Of a stretch of DNA of 12,579 bases, positions 1 to 10,338 are shown one piece after another; position 1 is the first letter of the stretch, and each line of letters starts with the position of its first letter. Both the position numbers and the translations under genes were made by a program. Source of the DNA: Lunasporangiospora selenospora. Lineage: Eukaryota; Mortierellomycota; Mortierellomycetes; Mortierellales; Mortierellaceae. The notes beneath the pieces are model-generated. The model saw nothing but the letters and a program-made list of their open reading frames with translations. It was not told the origin of the DNA and made no database searches. The stretch is taken from positions 13,482 to 26,060 of the forward strand of contig JAABOA010000014.1 in NCBI GenBank assembly GCA_015680635.1. Direction: 5' to 3'.

Positions 1-1
1 T

Positions 2-3000
2 GCCTGGCTTATCAACCAGTGCATGGGCCATTTAGAACGGTTCAGCGACCCTGATACTGCTATGACGTCGAAGCGCCTCTCCATCGATATCTTTACCATT
101 CTTCGATCTGATAAGCTTGGTATGTGCACACGCGACTTTCGATCTAGATGTAATATTATACATAGCAATGTATACTAACCATTGACATATCAACTCAATG
201 CGAATAGACGATGACATCCAGATTAATCTGGTCGATATGCTAGGCTTCGACAACTTCGAGTTTATTACAGCTCTTCTTACTAACCGGAAGACCATCGTTG
301 ATAATATTATGGCTCAGGTAGGAGCAAATCTTCCCTCGGACAATCCAATGATATTCCACTACCGTCATTCGGGAATACGCGCCTAATTAGACCTGTATAA
401 CTAATCCTAACCTCTAAATGATCCAATTGTTTGCAGACAACTTACGACCCTGATCACGTTGTGCCAAAAGGTCGTCAGCAAGATGGTCATGACGCGTCTC
501 GATCGCGTATGGGACCAAGCTTCACTATTCAGACAGAAGGAGAGATTCAAGCAGCCAAACAAGCACGAAAGGATCGAAAGAAGCATGGAGTGCTCGATGA
601 AGGTGAGGTGGCCGCTATACTCTTTCACATAAAGGACATAAGACCTGCTCTTCAGATCTCTGCAATGTTCTTTTTACTAACATTTACTTGCTATTAAACT
701 GTAATAGAGGAAGAGGCTTCAATTTCTTCGGCTATTTTAGGATTTGCTGACAATGACTTGCGCAAAGCGCGAGAGGAGCAGTTGCGAATGAATGCAGCTA
801 TGCCTTTGGCTAGCTCTCCTCATGTATGATACCAGTACATCGACCTCCTGTGCAATTGTAATCATCCATCACGATCCTGCGATTAACATGTCCTGTTCGT
901 CCTGGGTTAAAAATAGAAAACTGGCTCAATTGGGCCTGACTACCCTCATGTTTACCAAGCTAGCAAGGGGGGCAATATGTTGACATCGTTCGGAAAAAGC
1001 TTTGCACTTCCAGCAGGTTCAATTCGGGTTGACGAAAAGGTAAGGAAGATTCCCTTTACCTCTCGAAAGGACAGAAATATTTTCGACAACCATTGACTTA
1101 ACATGTCCTTCTTGAAAACTGTTCAGGATTACGAGGAAGTGACTATTCCAGTTACTCAGCAAGCACCTCGCCGCTCCACCGAACGAGTCATCAAGATTGA
1201 AGAGATGGACAGTCTTTGTAGCACTACATTTAAAGCGTACTCATCGCTTAATCGTATTCAATCAATTGTATACCCCGTTGCGTATGAGACAAACGAAAAC
1301 ATTCTTATGTGTGCACCGACAGGAGCTGTAAGTTACAAAACGTAATGCTGTAGTTCGTTTGGTGAAGCTCGATTGCAGTACACTAAACACTATCTACATG
1401 TATCACATGGACTATAGGGTAAAACGGACGTTTCTCTTCTTACTATCCTACGCACTCTCAACCAGTATTGTACACCTACTCCACGTCCGGGATTGAATCC
1501 TTCGGATTATGTGATCGCCAAAAACGACTTCAAGATTGTATTTGTGGCTCCCATGAAGGCTTTGGCTGCTGAGGTTGTTCGAAAATTCGGCTCACGTCTT
1601 AAGTGGCTGGGTATTGAAGTTCGAGAGCTTACGGGAGATATGCAATTGACCAAACAGGAGATTGCAAATACGCAGATTATTGTCACCACACCCGAGAAAT
1701 GGGATGTCGTAACTCGTAAGAGTACGAGCGACGCCGAGCTAGCTCAGAAGGTGCGACTCTTGATTATTGATGAAGTGCACCTTCTCCATGACGAACGTGG
1801 TGCAGTCCTGGAGAGTATTGTTGCTCGTACTTTGCGTCAAGTTGAGACTTCGCAGTCCATGATCCGTATTGTTGGTCTCTCGGCTACATTGCCAAACTAT
1901 GTCGACGTCGCGAGTTTTCTCCGCGTAAACCCGTATCAGGGACTTTTCTACTTTGATGGTGGTTTCCGCCCCGTGCCGTTGGAGCAGCATTTTTGCGGAA
2001 TCCGCGGAAAGTATGGATCTTCCACATATACTAGAGGTGTGGATCAAGCATGTTACGACAAGGTATGTGAATATGTTCCCTGGAGGAGAGCCCATACAAC
2101 TTTTACTCGAAAATTAACGAAACCTTTACTTGCTCATCGGGCATTGCTATCATAAAGGTATCTGATCTTGTCAAACAAGGACACCAGGTCATGGTTTTCG
2201 TTCACTCCCGCAAGGATACCGTCAAGACTGCTCAGACATTGAAGGCGAAAGCAGGCGATGAAGACGAGCTGACGTTTTTCGATACCACAAATGACCCGCA
2301 ATACGACCTTAAGAAAAGGGAGCTTGCAAAATCGAAGAACCGTGAAATGAAGGAGCTCTTCCAGTATGGATTCGGTATTCATCATGCAGGAATGCTACGA
2401 ACTGACCGCACTCTTACTGAGAAACTCTTTGCCGACGGTCTCATCCGAGTAAGAATCGCTGTCAACGATTTTCATTACATGGTTTAGGGCAGTACTTATA
2501 ATAGGCACTTACATACTTTTTTACTCAACAACTCTAGGTACTCTGCTGTACTGCCACACTTGCCTGGGGTGTCAATTTGCCCGCATATGCTGTTGTTATC
2601 AAAGGCACTCAGGTCTATAGCTCTGAGAAGAGCGCATTTGTTGACCTTTCTATCCTGGACGTTATGCAAATTTTCGGTCGAGCTGGTCGTCCTCAGTACG
2701 AAACGCAGGGTGTTGGTTATATCTTGACTTCACACGACAAGCTGAACCACTACATTGCTCTCATCACGCAGCAGTTGCCTATCGAATCGAGGTTTATCGA
2801 GAAGATGGTCGACAATTTGAATGCTGAGCTGTCGCTTGGAACCATCACCAATCTTGATGAAGCTGTCACTTGGCTCAGCTACACCTACCTGTATGTTCGC
2901 ATGCGAAAGAACCCACTTGTGTATGGTATGGATCACACGGAACCAATTGAGGATCCGCTTCTGGGCAAAAAGCGACGCGACATTATCGTTGCTGCTGCCA

Positions 3001-6000
3001 AGAATCTACACAAGGCACAGATGATTGTCTTTGATGAAAAGACAGGCTACTTGACGCCCAAGGACCTTGGTCGTATCGCCTCCAACTTCTACGTTTCATA
3101 CAACAGTGTCAATACATACAACTCGCTGATGAAGCCGCGCATGACGGAAGCCGATGTCTTGGCAATGGTGAGCAGGAGTACCGAGTTTGAGAATATCAAG
3201 TCAAGAGACAACGAGCATTCTGAGCTTTCCAAGCTTCTCGAGCTTGCCTGTCCATGTGCTGTCAAGGTATGATTTTAGAGTAAAGCTGGTTTCTCAGTCT
3301 TAGTCGACACGGGTGCTAGTTTTAGGACTTCAGAACTAATCGGATCCTTTTATTTGACATATCTTTATAGGGAGGAATTGAGGCTTCTCCATCCAAAGTC
3401 AATATTCTCCTTCAGGCTGCAATCACCCAGGCACCCCTGGAAGACTTTGCACTAGTTGCTGACAGCGCATATGTTGCACAGAACGCGTCCCGCATTGTAC
3501 GAGCTTTGTTCGAGATGGCCCTGAACAGGAGTTGGGGTCCTGTTGCAAACATTCTTCTCTCTATTGGAAAGTCGATTGAAAAGAAAATGTGGTCATTCGA
3601 ACATCCTCTGGGTCAGTTTGGATTGCCCCGTGACGTCGTTACAAAGCTGGAGGCCAGGACACATCCACCAACAATCCAGGATATGAGGGAAATGTCTACT
3701 CAAGAACTGGGTGAGCTGGTTCGCTTCCATCGAATGGGGGCGACAATCTCTAAGTGTGTAGACCAATTCCCATCTCTTTTTCTGGAAACACAAGTTGCTC
3801 CTATTACACGAAACGTTCTTCGTGTTATCCTCACGATTACGCCGGACTTCGTTTGGAACGACCGTATTCATGGATTTTCGGAGCCTTGGTGGATCTGGGT
3901 GGAGGACTCGAACAACACTGAAATCCTTCATTCGGAGTATTTCCTACTCACTCGCAAGAACCTTGGACAGCCTCAAGTGATTACATTCACCGTCCCTGTA
4001 ATTGAACCTCTGCCACCACAAATTTTTGTGCGTGCTGTTTCTGACAAGTGGATCGGTGCCGAGTCGGTCCATGCGATATCGTTCAGACACTTGATCTTAC
4101 CTGAGCTTCATCCACCTCATACGGATCTACTGGATCTCCAGCCCTTGCCCGTCTCTGCGCTGCAAAACGATGTCCTAGAAGCCATCTGTCTGAAGCGCTT
4201 TTCACACTTCAATCCCGTGCAGACGCAGATCTTCCACACTTTGTACAACACAAGTCACAATTCCCTGATTGGTGCTCCAACCGGCTCAGGAAAGACTGTG
4301 GCAGCTGAACTAGCCATGTGGTGGGCATTCAAGGATCAACCTGGAAGCAAGGTTGTATACATTGCGCCAATGAAAGCTCTTGTTCGGGAGCGTGTTGAGG
4401 ACTGGACATCACGTCTGGTGGGCCCTATGAACAAGAACCTGATTGAATTGACAGGAGACGTAACACCTGACATCAAGTCTATTGAGAACGCGGATATTAT
4501 CATCACGACTCCTGAGAAATGGGACGGTATTAGTCGCAACTGGCAGACTCGACCCTATGTCCAAAAGGTTTCATTGGTCATTATCGATGAAATCCATTTA
4601 CTGGGAGGTGACCGTGGTCCTATTCTCGAAGTCATCGTTTCTCGAATGAACTACATCGGTGCACAATTGGACAAGCGTATTCGCCTGGTTGGACTTTCGA
4701 CGGCACTGGCTAATGCTCACGACCTGGCAGATTGGCTGGGAATTCAGGAGGTCGGCTTGTTCAACTTTAGACATTCAGTCCGTCCAGTTCCTCTTGAAAT
4801 CTACATCGATGGCTTCCCTGGCAAACATTATTGCCCAAGAATGGCTACTATGAACAAGCCTACTTATGCAGCCATCAAGACCCATTCACCAAACCAGCCT
4901 GTGATCGTATTTGTGTCATCTCGTCGGCAAACAAGACTGACTGCGCAGGACCTCATTGCGTACTGTGCTATGGAAGATAACCCTCGTCGTTTCCTACACA
5001 TGCCAGAAGAAGACCTTGATATCTTGCTGGACAAGGTTCATGATTCGAGCTTGAAGTTGGCTCTAGGATTTGGTATCGGATTGCACCATGCTGGACTTCC
5101 AGAGAGCGATCGTAAACTTGTTGAAGAGCTGTTTGTGAGCACCAAGATTCAAATTTTGATTGCAACAAGTACCTTGGCATGGGGCGTCAACTTCCCAGCT
5201 CATTTGGTTGTCATCAAAGGAACCGAATATTATGATGCCAAGACCAAGACCTACGTGGATTTCCCTATCACGGATGTTCTTCAAATGATGGGTCGTGCTG
5301 GTCGCCCTCAGTTCGACCAAGAAGGAGTTGCCCGAGTTTTTGTCCACGATGCCAAGAAGAACTTTTACAAGAAGTTCTTACACGAGCCATTCCCAGTCGA
5401 GTCCAGCTTACACCTTCATCTAGATGATCATTTGAATGCTGAAATTGTCGGTGGCACGATCAAGTCGAAGCAGGATGCCATGGACTATATCACCTGGACA
5501 TACTTTTACCGTCGACTGCAGATGAATCCTAGTTATTATGGTGTGGAAGATCTGACACCTTTGGGCGTCAACACTTTCCTTTCAGACCTGATTGAGAAGA
5601 CTGTGTCAAACCTAGAGAAGTCAGGATGTGTGGAAGTGGTGGACGACTTCATCATTGAACCTACACCTCTCGGAAAGATTTGCTCATTCTATTATTTGCA
5701 ACACACCACAGTCCGTCATCTGGATGAGAATCTTCGACCTGACTCGTCGTACGAAGACCTCCTGATCCTTCTCTGTGGCGCTCAAGAGTTTTCAGAACTT
5801 CCAGTCAGACACAACGAGGATATTGTCAACAAGGAGCTCGAGGCAGAGTTGCCACTGTTGATCGACTCTTCGACATCATACGACAGTCCTCATGCAAAGT
5901 CATTTTTGCTGTTGCAGGCATTCTTCGAGAGAATTAGGCTGCCAATGACGGATTACATGACTGACACAGTCTCTGTCCTCGAGCAATCAGTTCGAGTTCT

Positions 6001-6798
6001 TCAGGTACGTATTTTTATGCCTCCCAATTCTTTCTACAGGCCGATCCTGCGTGGGTTGATTACTCATTATTTATTCTCATTAATTTCCTATAGGCTATGA
6101 TCGACATCACAGCTGAGAAGGGTATGCTTTACCCCTGTCTAGCTACCATGAATATTCTCCAGTCCGTAAAACAAGGTCGCTGGCGCGATGAGTCTTTGCT
6201 GACTCTGCCCCATGTCGAGAAACACATGCTGCCTGTCTTAAATGCTCCACAGAAGAACAAAAAGGGAGCAAAGACCATAGTCGAGCAATTGATTGACCTG
6301 GCATCCATGCCAGAGCAAGAAGTCAAGTCCTACTTCAGCCGTATTCAGTCTTTGCGTTCTTCACAGGTTCAGGATATCTGGAAGGTCGTCCAACGTCTCC
6401 CTCTACTTAAGATCACACCAAATGTTGATACTGGCATCAAGTCATTCTTGGTGGGAGGCCTCAATTACACACTGACTCTGGAACTGAAGCGTGTGTATAG
6501 GCCAAATCTGACATATGATGGGCGAGTCTACTGCCCCAAGTTCCCGAAGGCCCAGTGGGAGTCATGGTGGGTGGTTCTCGAGAATCCAGAGACCAATGAG
6601 CTCATGACTCTGAAGAGAGTGAACATGAGAACAGGACCAAAGGGCTCGTTCCTAAGTCAGATCACTACTCGAATCAAATTTGAGGCGCCCAATACCGAAG
6701 GTCGTCATGTCTGGAAGGTCCATCTGTACTGCGATGGATATTTAGGAATGGATCAAACGGTTGACGTGTCATTCGATGTCCTGAGCCCACACGAGTAA
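2..6798 (+). CDS. SLH1: ASCC3/Slh1-type tandem-cassette RNA helicase (5'-partial, 11 exons)
   Basis: This is a Ski2-like SF2 helicase. In yeast and human the orthologue is the motor of the RQT/ASC-1 complex, which splits collided, ubiquitinated ribosomes in the cytoplasm. Exons placed by splice sites and frame: 2-119, 208-317, 437-602, 708-823, 917-1039, 1127-1327, 1418-2062, 2158-2448, 2538-3266, 3371-6004, 6094-6798, giving 1,945 residues and a TAA stop. Cassette 1 has APTGAGKT (274-281), DEVH (396-399), SATLPN (433-438), TATLAWG (595-601), GRAGRP (637-642), then a Sec63 unit (about 766-1075). Cassette 2 has APTGSGKT (1135-1142), DEIH (1239-1242), STALAN (1276-1281), STLAWG (1433-1438), GRAGRP (1474-1479), then a second Sec63 unit to the C-terminus. 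Both ATPase sites look intact, which favours ASCC3/Slh1 over Brr2, whose second cassette is degenerate. Yeast Slh1 has just under 2,000 residues and human ASCC3 about 2,200, so the N-terminus is missing to the left. Confidence 0.96.
120..6093 (+). other. Ten spliceosomal introns of the helicase gene
   Basis: Introns: 120-207, 318-436, 603-707, 824-916, 1040-1126, 1328-1417, 2063-2157, 2449-2537, 3267-3370 and 6005-6093. All are GT-AG, 87-119 nt long, with G at donor position +5. Each was placed by stop codons or loss of family similarity in the unspliced frame and by recovery of similarity after splicing. Branch-site matches are clearest in introns 1 and 3 (TACTAAC). Introns 1 and 3 are phase 1; the rest are phase 0. 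The intron at 1328-1417 falls inside the cassette-1 Walker A motif, between Ala and Gly-Lys-Thr. The least certain acceptor is that of the fourth intron (916), in a poorly conserved stretch. Confidence 0.88.
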
Positions 6799-7506
6799 TA
6801 GCCGAGTACTTTGTTGGGTCAAAAAAGATTGCATAGTATAGTCTTTGTTCCAGAATAATAGTAATAGCAATCAAGCTGGTTGCTTTTACCCAGTTAAAGG
6901 ACATTTTGTGTCTTGGTGACCCTCCAGTCTTATTGAAGAGCTAGTATCAGTCATCTTTTTACTACCAATTCATTGTTGTGATTCTTCAAGTGTGAAATAT
7001 CCCATTTCCCCATACGAGCCCTTTAGAGTTGATGAACAACATGATGGCGATCTATTTTAAGATACACCTAACCATGGTATCTACCGGGGATATTCGCGAG
7101 TTTCGTCCTCGACTGGAATCTGACTTTGGGGCGCCATAATGCACATGTTGACAATTTGTCCATTGCAATATAGTCATGGGTGATGCTATTCTGGTTTCCA
7201 AAGGAGCTGTAGCAACGTTCTTTGAAAGAAAGAAAATTCTGAATGCAGCTGGCATGCTGACTGGGGTCGTATCACGGAGAAATTGATGTCCATTGTCGGT
7301 GACTCGGGGATATTGAGACATCTAAGATAGATTCCCTTGTATCCTCGGGTAGTAAGTGGTAACCTTTAGATCAATCATGCAACTAATGGTTGCAGGAAAC
7401 TTGCAAATGTCCTCAATGTTACAAAAATCTATTTTTTGTATCTTTTCTTCTCGTGGACTACTGCGATTACGAAACCGAGCCATTTTTCTCGTTCAACTCA
7501 AACTTA
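6799..7506. promoter_or_regulatory. Spacer: helicase 3' UTR and presumed promoter/leader of the homeobox gene
   Basis: No supported gene lies here. After the helicase stop a second in-frame stop (TAG) follows at once. There is no canonical AATAAA; an AT-rich AATAATAGTAATAG segment near 6854-6868 is the nearest candidate for a poly(A) positioning element. A CCAAT motif lies in 'taccaattca' near 6964. Four ATGs (7377, 7386, 7407, 7416) share one frame that overlaps the homeobox reading frame out of register. A consensus-like donor GTAAGT sits at 7352-7357. A 36-codon frame (7176-7286) is present but has no recognisable content. Promoter position is inferred only from gene order. Confidence 0.4.
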
Positions 7507-9309
7507 ATGTTGGAACAGGTAGCCCAAAATTCAGTCGCCACAAACAGTCTTGTCTCGCTCTCTCCGGCTTCGGTTGTAATGCGGATCAACGGTTTAGAGT
7601 CTGAGCCAAGATCGGGGCTGGAGATGATATCCTTACCAGGAGGGCTTCCATGTAGCGACGGGACCATAATCCAAGATGCACATAGTGTTAGAGACTATGC
7701 CTTTTTGCGATTACAGGCACTTTGTAGTATATATACACCCTCCGTTCGCTTTCCTAGACATGACGGATTTATAGTTGACCATTGGCAACCACAGTCAGAG
7801 CCTTTACTTTTCCACAGGGGTGTCTCTGGACTTGGCGACTCGAGAGTAGGCCTATACCAAAATCAACTGGAGCACTCTCACGATGAATGTTTCTTAGAGC
7901 CACCCGAAGAGCCATTTCTAGAAAGGAGAAACCAGGGTCTAGGTCTGGCACATCCAAAGACACGCAGGGAAGGTAGATCAAGGAGAACACGCACCCAGAA
8001 CCACACTTATGTTATGTCGAGTCAAGAACAAGACCAAACTATCGCGATACATGAGTCCCACCCTCCAAACAACCACATGATCACATCTTCTCAGACATGC
8101 CACTTAGAGTGGTTGGATAAAAGTAACAAGCGTCCAAGTGGCGAGGAAGTTGTTCAATTGTCTTCCATGGTCCGACGACGCCGGAGATTGACAACAGACG
8201 AGACAGAGTATTTGACAGAAAAGTTTCTCCGAAATGAGAGACCTGACAGGAAAGAAAGGGTCAAAATGGCTCAAGACCTCTCACTGGATCCACGGATCAT
8301 CCAAGTCTGGTTCCAGAATCGGCGTGCTAAAATCAAACGGGATGACTCGATGGCGCGAGACTTTGCACTTGTTGAACAAGACTCCGAATACGAATACGAG
8401 TATGAAAACAAGTGGAAACATGTCCATGAAATGACACCTTTAGACTCTGTTGAAGAATATGGTTCAAACTATGAGAATGAAAGCATGGCCCATGCCGGAG
8501 CGTACTTTAATCCTTGCGTTAACACGTTTGACTTGGCACCAGCACACAAGTCAATCGGTTTGCAGAGACCGCTAAAAACACCAACAACACAGGCTATTAC
8601 GGCAGAGCAAACAGTTAGGCACCAGTGGATACAGTCAAAAAAGCCCTCAAACATACCGATACATGCTTCACAAGAGAATGGACCAGACGCCTTTGTTGGG
8701 TATTGTTGCTCAACAGTCATAGGCCCTCGCTCCGACCTACAAGTACATCATTCATCGCTTGAATTACTCAATGACCACCCGCCTTTCACAATGCTCACGA
8801 ATGCCTCCGATTTTTCCCCGAGAGGTTCTCAATCTGGCCACGATACGCATAATCTAAAGGCAGAGATTCCGTTTCCACTACCGAGTGTTGACTTTGATCT
8901 TGGCCTGGGACTTTTGCCAATACCAGGGTGGGATTGTAGGGACCTCGGGATAGAGCTACCGCTCACTTCATCCGAATCGACAGACATAACTGATGTGGAG
9001 TTGGAATCAACCTGTGTCAACCTTGAACATATTCTTGGGACCCTAAAGCCGTGGACTCACGAGCCAGATCCGCAGTTAGTTGACAGCGATGATGAAGGAG
9101 GAGCGGATACTGTTTCTTTTCAATTACGTGATCATACAAAGGGATTGATAGCTTCTATTCCTTCCAATCATTTTTGTGGTTCGATGAGCCATACGAACAC
9201 TCTTCCAAAGCCCACCTTGAGACGTCGTCTCAGACAAAATCCAATTCCTAAGCACCAACAAGCTTTGACGTTAATTACACCTTTAGCAGCGAATTATGAT
9301 GTGAATTAA
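7507..9309 (+). CDS. Homeodomain transcription factor
   Basis: This is a probable nuclear DNA-binding regulator; its targets cannot be told from the sequence. Taking the first in-frame ATG (7507), the product has 600 residues. A typical 60-residue homeodomain lies at 221-280, without the three-residue TALE insertion. It has Arg5, Leu16, Phe20, Leu40 and the recognition-helix core WFQNRRAK with Trp48, Phe49, Gln50, Asn51 and Arg53. Gln50 usually goes with TAAT-type sites. A basic stretch (about 153-162) could be a nuclear localisation signal. Just after the homeodomain is a Glu-Tyr alternation (294-300). The C-terminal third has acidic patches (about 488-500 and 526-534) that could serve activation; this is inference. 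The flanks are unrecognised. The frame is open upstream to 7387, and ATG 7579 has a better -3 purine, so the start is uncertain (a 5' intron is possible). The stop TAA at 9307-9309 is secure. Confidence 0.85.
   Translation: MLEQVAQNSVATNSLVSLSPASVVMRINGLESEPRSGLEMISLPGGLPCSDGTIIQDAHSVRDYAFLRLQALCSIYTPSVRFPRHDGFIVDHWQPQSEPLLFHRGVSGLGDSRVGLYQNQLEHSHDECFLEPPEEPFLERRNQGLGLAHPKTRREGRSRRTRTQNHTYVMSSQEQDQTIAIHESHPPNNHMITSSQTCHLEWLDKSNKRPSGEEVVQLSSMVRRRRRLTTDETEYLTEKFLRNERPDRKERVKMAQDLSLDPRIIQVWFQNRRAKIKRDDSMARDFALVEQDSEYEYEYENKWKHVHEMTPLDSVEEYGSNYENESMAHAGAYFNPCVNTFDLAPAHKSIGLQRPLKTPTTQAITAEQTVRHQWIQSKKPSNIPIHASQENGPDAFVGYCCSTVIGPRSDLQVHHSSLELLNDHPPFTMLTNASDFSPRGSQSGHDTHNLKAEIPFPLPSVDFDLGLGLLPIPGWDCRDLGIELPLTSSESTDITDVELESTCVNLEHILGTLKPWTHEPDPQLVDSDDEGGADTVSFQLRDHTKGLIASIPSNHFCGSMSHTNTLPKPTLRRRLRQNPIPKHQQALTLITPLAANYDVN
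8167..8346 (+). other. Homeobox (coding segment of the homeodomain)
   Basis: Counting back from Trp48 of the recognition helix places homeodomain position 1 at the Met codon 8167 and position 60 at 8344-8346. An N-terminal arm of five consecutive arginines (positions 3-7) is followed by Leu8 where many homeodomains have Phe. Helix 3 reads IIQVWFQNRRAKIKR, with Val47 and Gln50. No insertion, gap or stop interrupts the fold. Confidence 0.95.
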
Positions 9310-9319
9310 CCCCCCCCCC
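9310..9319 (+). repeat. C10 homopolymer abutting the homeobox stop codon
   Basis: Ten cytosines follow the TAA stop immediately. Because the tract lies after the stop, length errors in it would not change the protein. Confidence 0.9.
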
Positions 9320-9357
9320 ACTTAGCCTGATATTGAATATCTTTCGTACCCTTACTA

Positions 9358-9378
9358 ACACACACACACACACACACA
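9358..9378 (+). repeat. (AC)10.5 microsatellite in the homeobox 3' UTR
   Basis: A perfect 21-nt alternating AC tract, 49 nt past the stop codon and upstream of the AATAAA signals at 9576 and 9585, hence probably transcribed in the 3' UTR. It is complementary to the TG tract at 9527-9545. Confidence 0.92.
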
Positions 9379-9422
9379 TTTTACGGAAAAGAAGCGTGTG
9401 ATTGCATTGAGCCGATAAACTT

Positions 9423-9432
9423 CAATATATTG
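9423..9432. repeat. 10-bp perfect palindrome
   Basis: CAATATATTG reads identically on both strands. It lies between the AC and TG tracts in the predicted 3' UTR. A palindrome this short can easily occur by chance. Confidence 0.5.
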
Positions 9433-9526
9433 CAGTAGAGATACTTTTGGTTCATAGTGTTTAGTGTGTTCAAAGAGGAGGGACGAGAAGAGGGGAGAGC
9501 GTAACAGCTGAGAGAGAAGGGGATGT

Positions 9527-9545
9527 TGTGTGTGTGTATGTGTGT
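9527..9545 (+). repeat. (TG)n microsatellite, one interruption, in the homeobox 3' UTR
   Basis: An alternating TG tract at 9527-9537 continues after a single A (9538) at 9539-9545. It follows a purine-rich stretch (about 9474-9523) and precedes the poly(A) signals. It is the reverse complement of the AC tract about 150 nt upstream, apart from the interruption. Confidence 0.9.
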
Positions 9546-9575
9546 ACTTTGCTGCATAAAGTTAAACTTGAGAAC

Positions 9576-9590
9576 AATAAAGTGAATAAA
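9576..9590 (+). terminator. Tandem AATAAA polyadenylation signals, homeobox gene
   Basis: Two AATAAA hexamers (9576-9581 and 9585-9590) lie about 270 nt past the homeobox stop in an A-rich context, followed by another ATAAG. This suggests 3'-end formation near 9600. Fungal signals are degenerate, so the exact cleavage site is unknown. Confidence 0.6.
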
Positions 9591-9872
9591 TAAGTAGAGT
9601 GCAGACTGGCCTGACGGGGATTGTTCATAACGATACGTCTCCTAGCCGTAGTTAGTGGGCACAGTATTCAGGCACATAACCAGTCGTGGTTGTAGTCCAT
9701 GTGTAGACGCTTACACTATCTAATCCATACATCTAATAGCCGTTGACCACAAAGGTTTGTCACACACTCTTACATTTTCCGCTACATCCCCACACCTTTT
9801 TTTTTTCTGCCTTGGAGTGCAATACAGAGAAGGGGCTGGGATGAAAGGAATCGATAACACAAGGTGGTCCGT

Positions 9873-9888
9873 GCCACAAATTTGTGGC
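9873..9888. repeat. 16-bp perfect palindrome
   Basis: GCCACAAATTTGTGGC is its own reverse complement, with no spacer at the centre. Flanking bases 9872/9889 do not pair. It could be a dimeric protein site or chance; nothing nearby identifies a binding protein. Confidence 0.6.
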
Positions 9889-10338
9889 CAGATCAGCTGC
9901 AGCCCCTCTTTCTGGGATTGCCCTGTTCCGTTTTCTCCATCCCCCATCCCTCAAAAAAGGACGGGTGCCCTCATCCAAGTTAAGGATAGTAAGTTGTGAG
10001 TATCTCAGGTCATTAATTGGTGGAGTGTGTACTATTCCCCGTTTTAATCTTACCTATCTCGTGTCAAAAAATAAATAATGGAATGAATGAATTTCCCCGA
10101 AGTTGGAAAATCTCCTATCACTCTGCAGACTTGATGCATACAATCAGACTTCGCGATGCTCGCTCAGCGGCAGCAATTGTAATCATAAGGGCATCTAATA
10201 TCTTCTCTTCAGATCGTGTCACCTTTCCACCATTTCAAAGGCAGTTTATCTTTGGGAGTCAATCCCGTCACCAAAAATACAAACCAGATACCGGAACCAC
10301 TTTCAAGCTCTTCCTCACCCAGGTGGCTTCCAGGAGTG

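Noticed and set aside
4691-4711. Cassette-2 motif III reads STALAN instead of SATL, suggesting a damaged helicase site
   Set aside because: The same STALAN form is normal for the second cassette of ASCC3-family proteins, and all other motifs of this cassette are intact.
3593-5347. Antisense open frames of up to 112 codons under the helicase
   Set aside because: They are complements of a strongly conserved coding exon and are explained as shadows of it.
2-6798. Alternative identity as the spliceosomal helicase Brr2
   Set aside because: Brr2 has a degenerate second cassette, while both Walker A and DExH motifs are intact here, and local sequence follows ASCC3 throughout.
7052-7321. Minus-strand open frame of 89 codons in the spacer
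   Set aside because: No recognisable domain or neighbouring splice structure, and it lies over the likely leader of the homeobox gene; probably a chance frame.
7390-7430. Cys-rich start (C-K-C-P-Q-C) in the open frame upstream of ATG 7507, like a zinc knuckle
   Set aside because: It has no in-frame ATG, only three clustered Cys, and follows a TAA at 7384; it is more likely leader or intron sequence.
7728-7735. TATATATA as a TATA box
   Set aside because: It lies inside the homeobox coding frame, nearly 440 bp before the homeobox; no start site nearby makes use of it.
9830-9907. Possible inverted repeat AGGGGCTG / CAGCCCCT as ends of a miniature transposon
   Set aside because: Only 8 bp, no target duplication, and not centred on the nearby palindrome.
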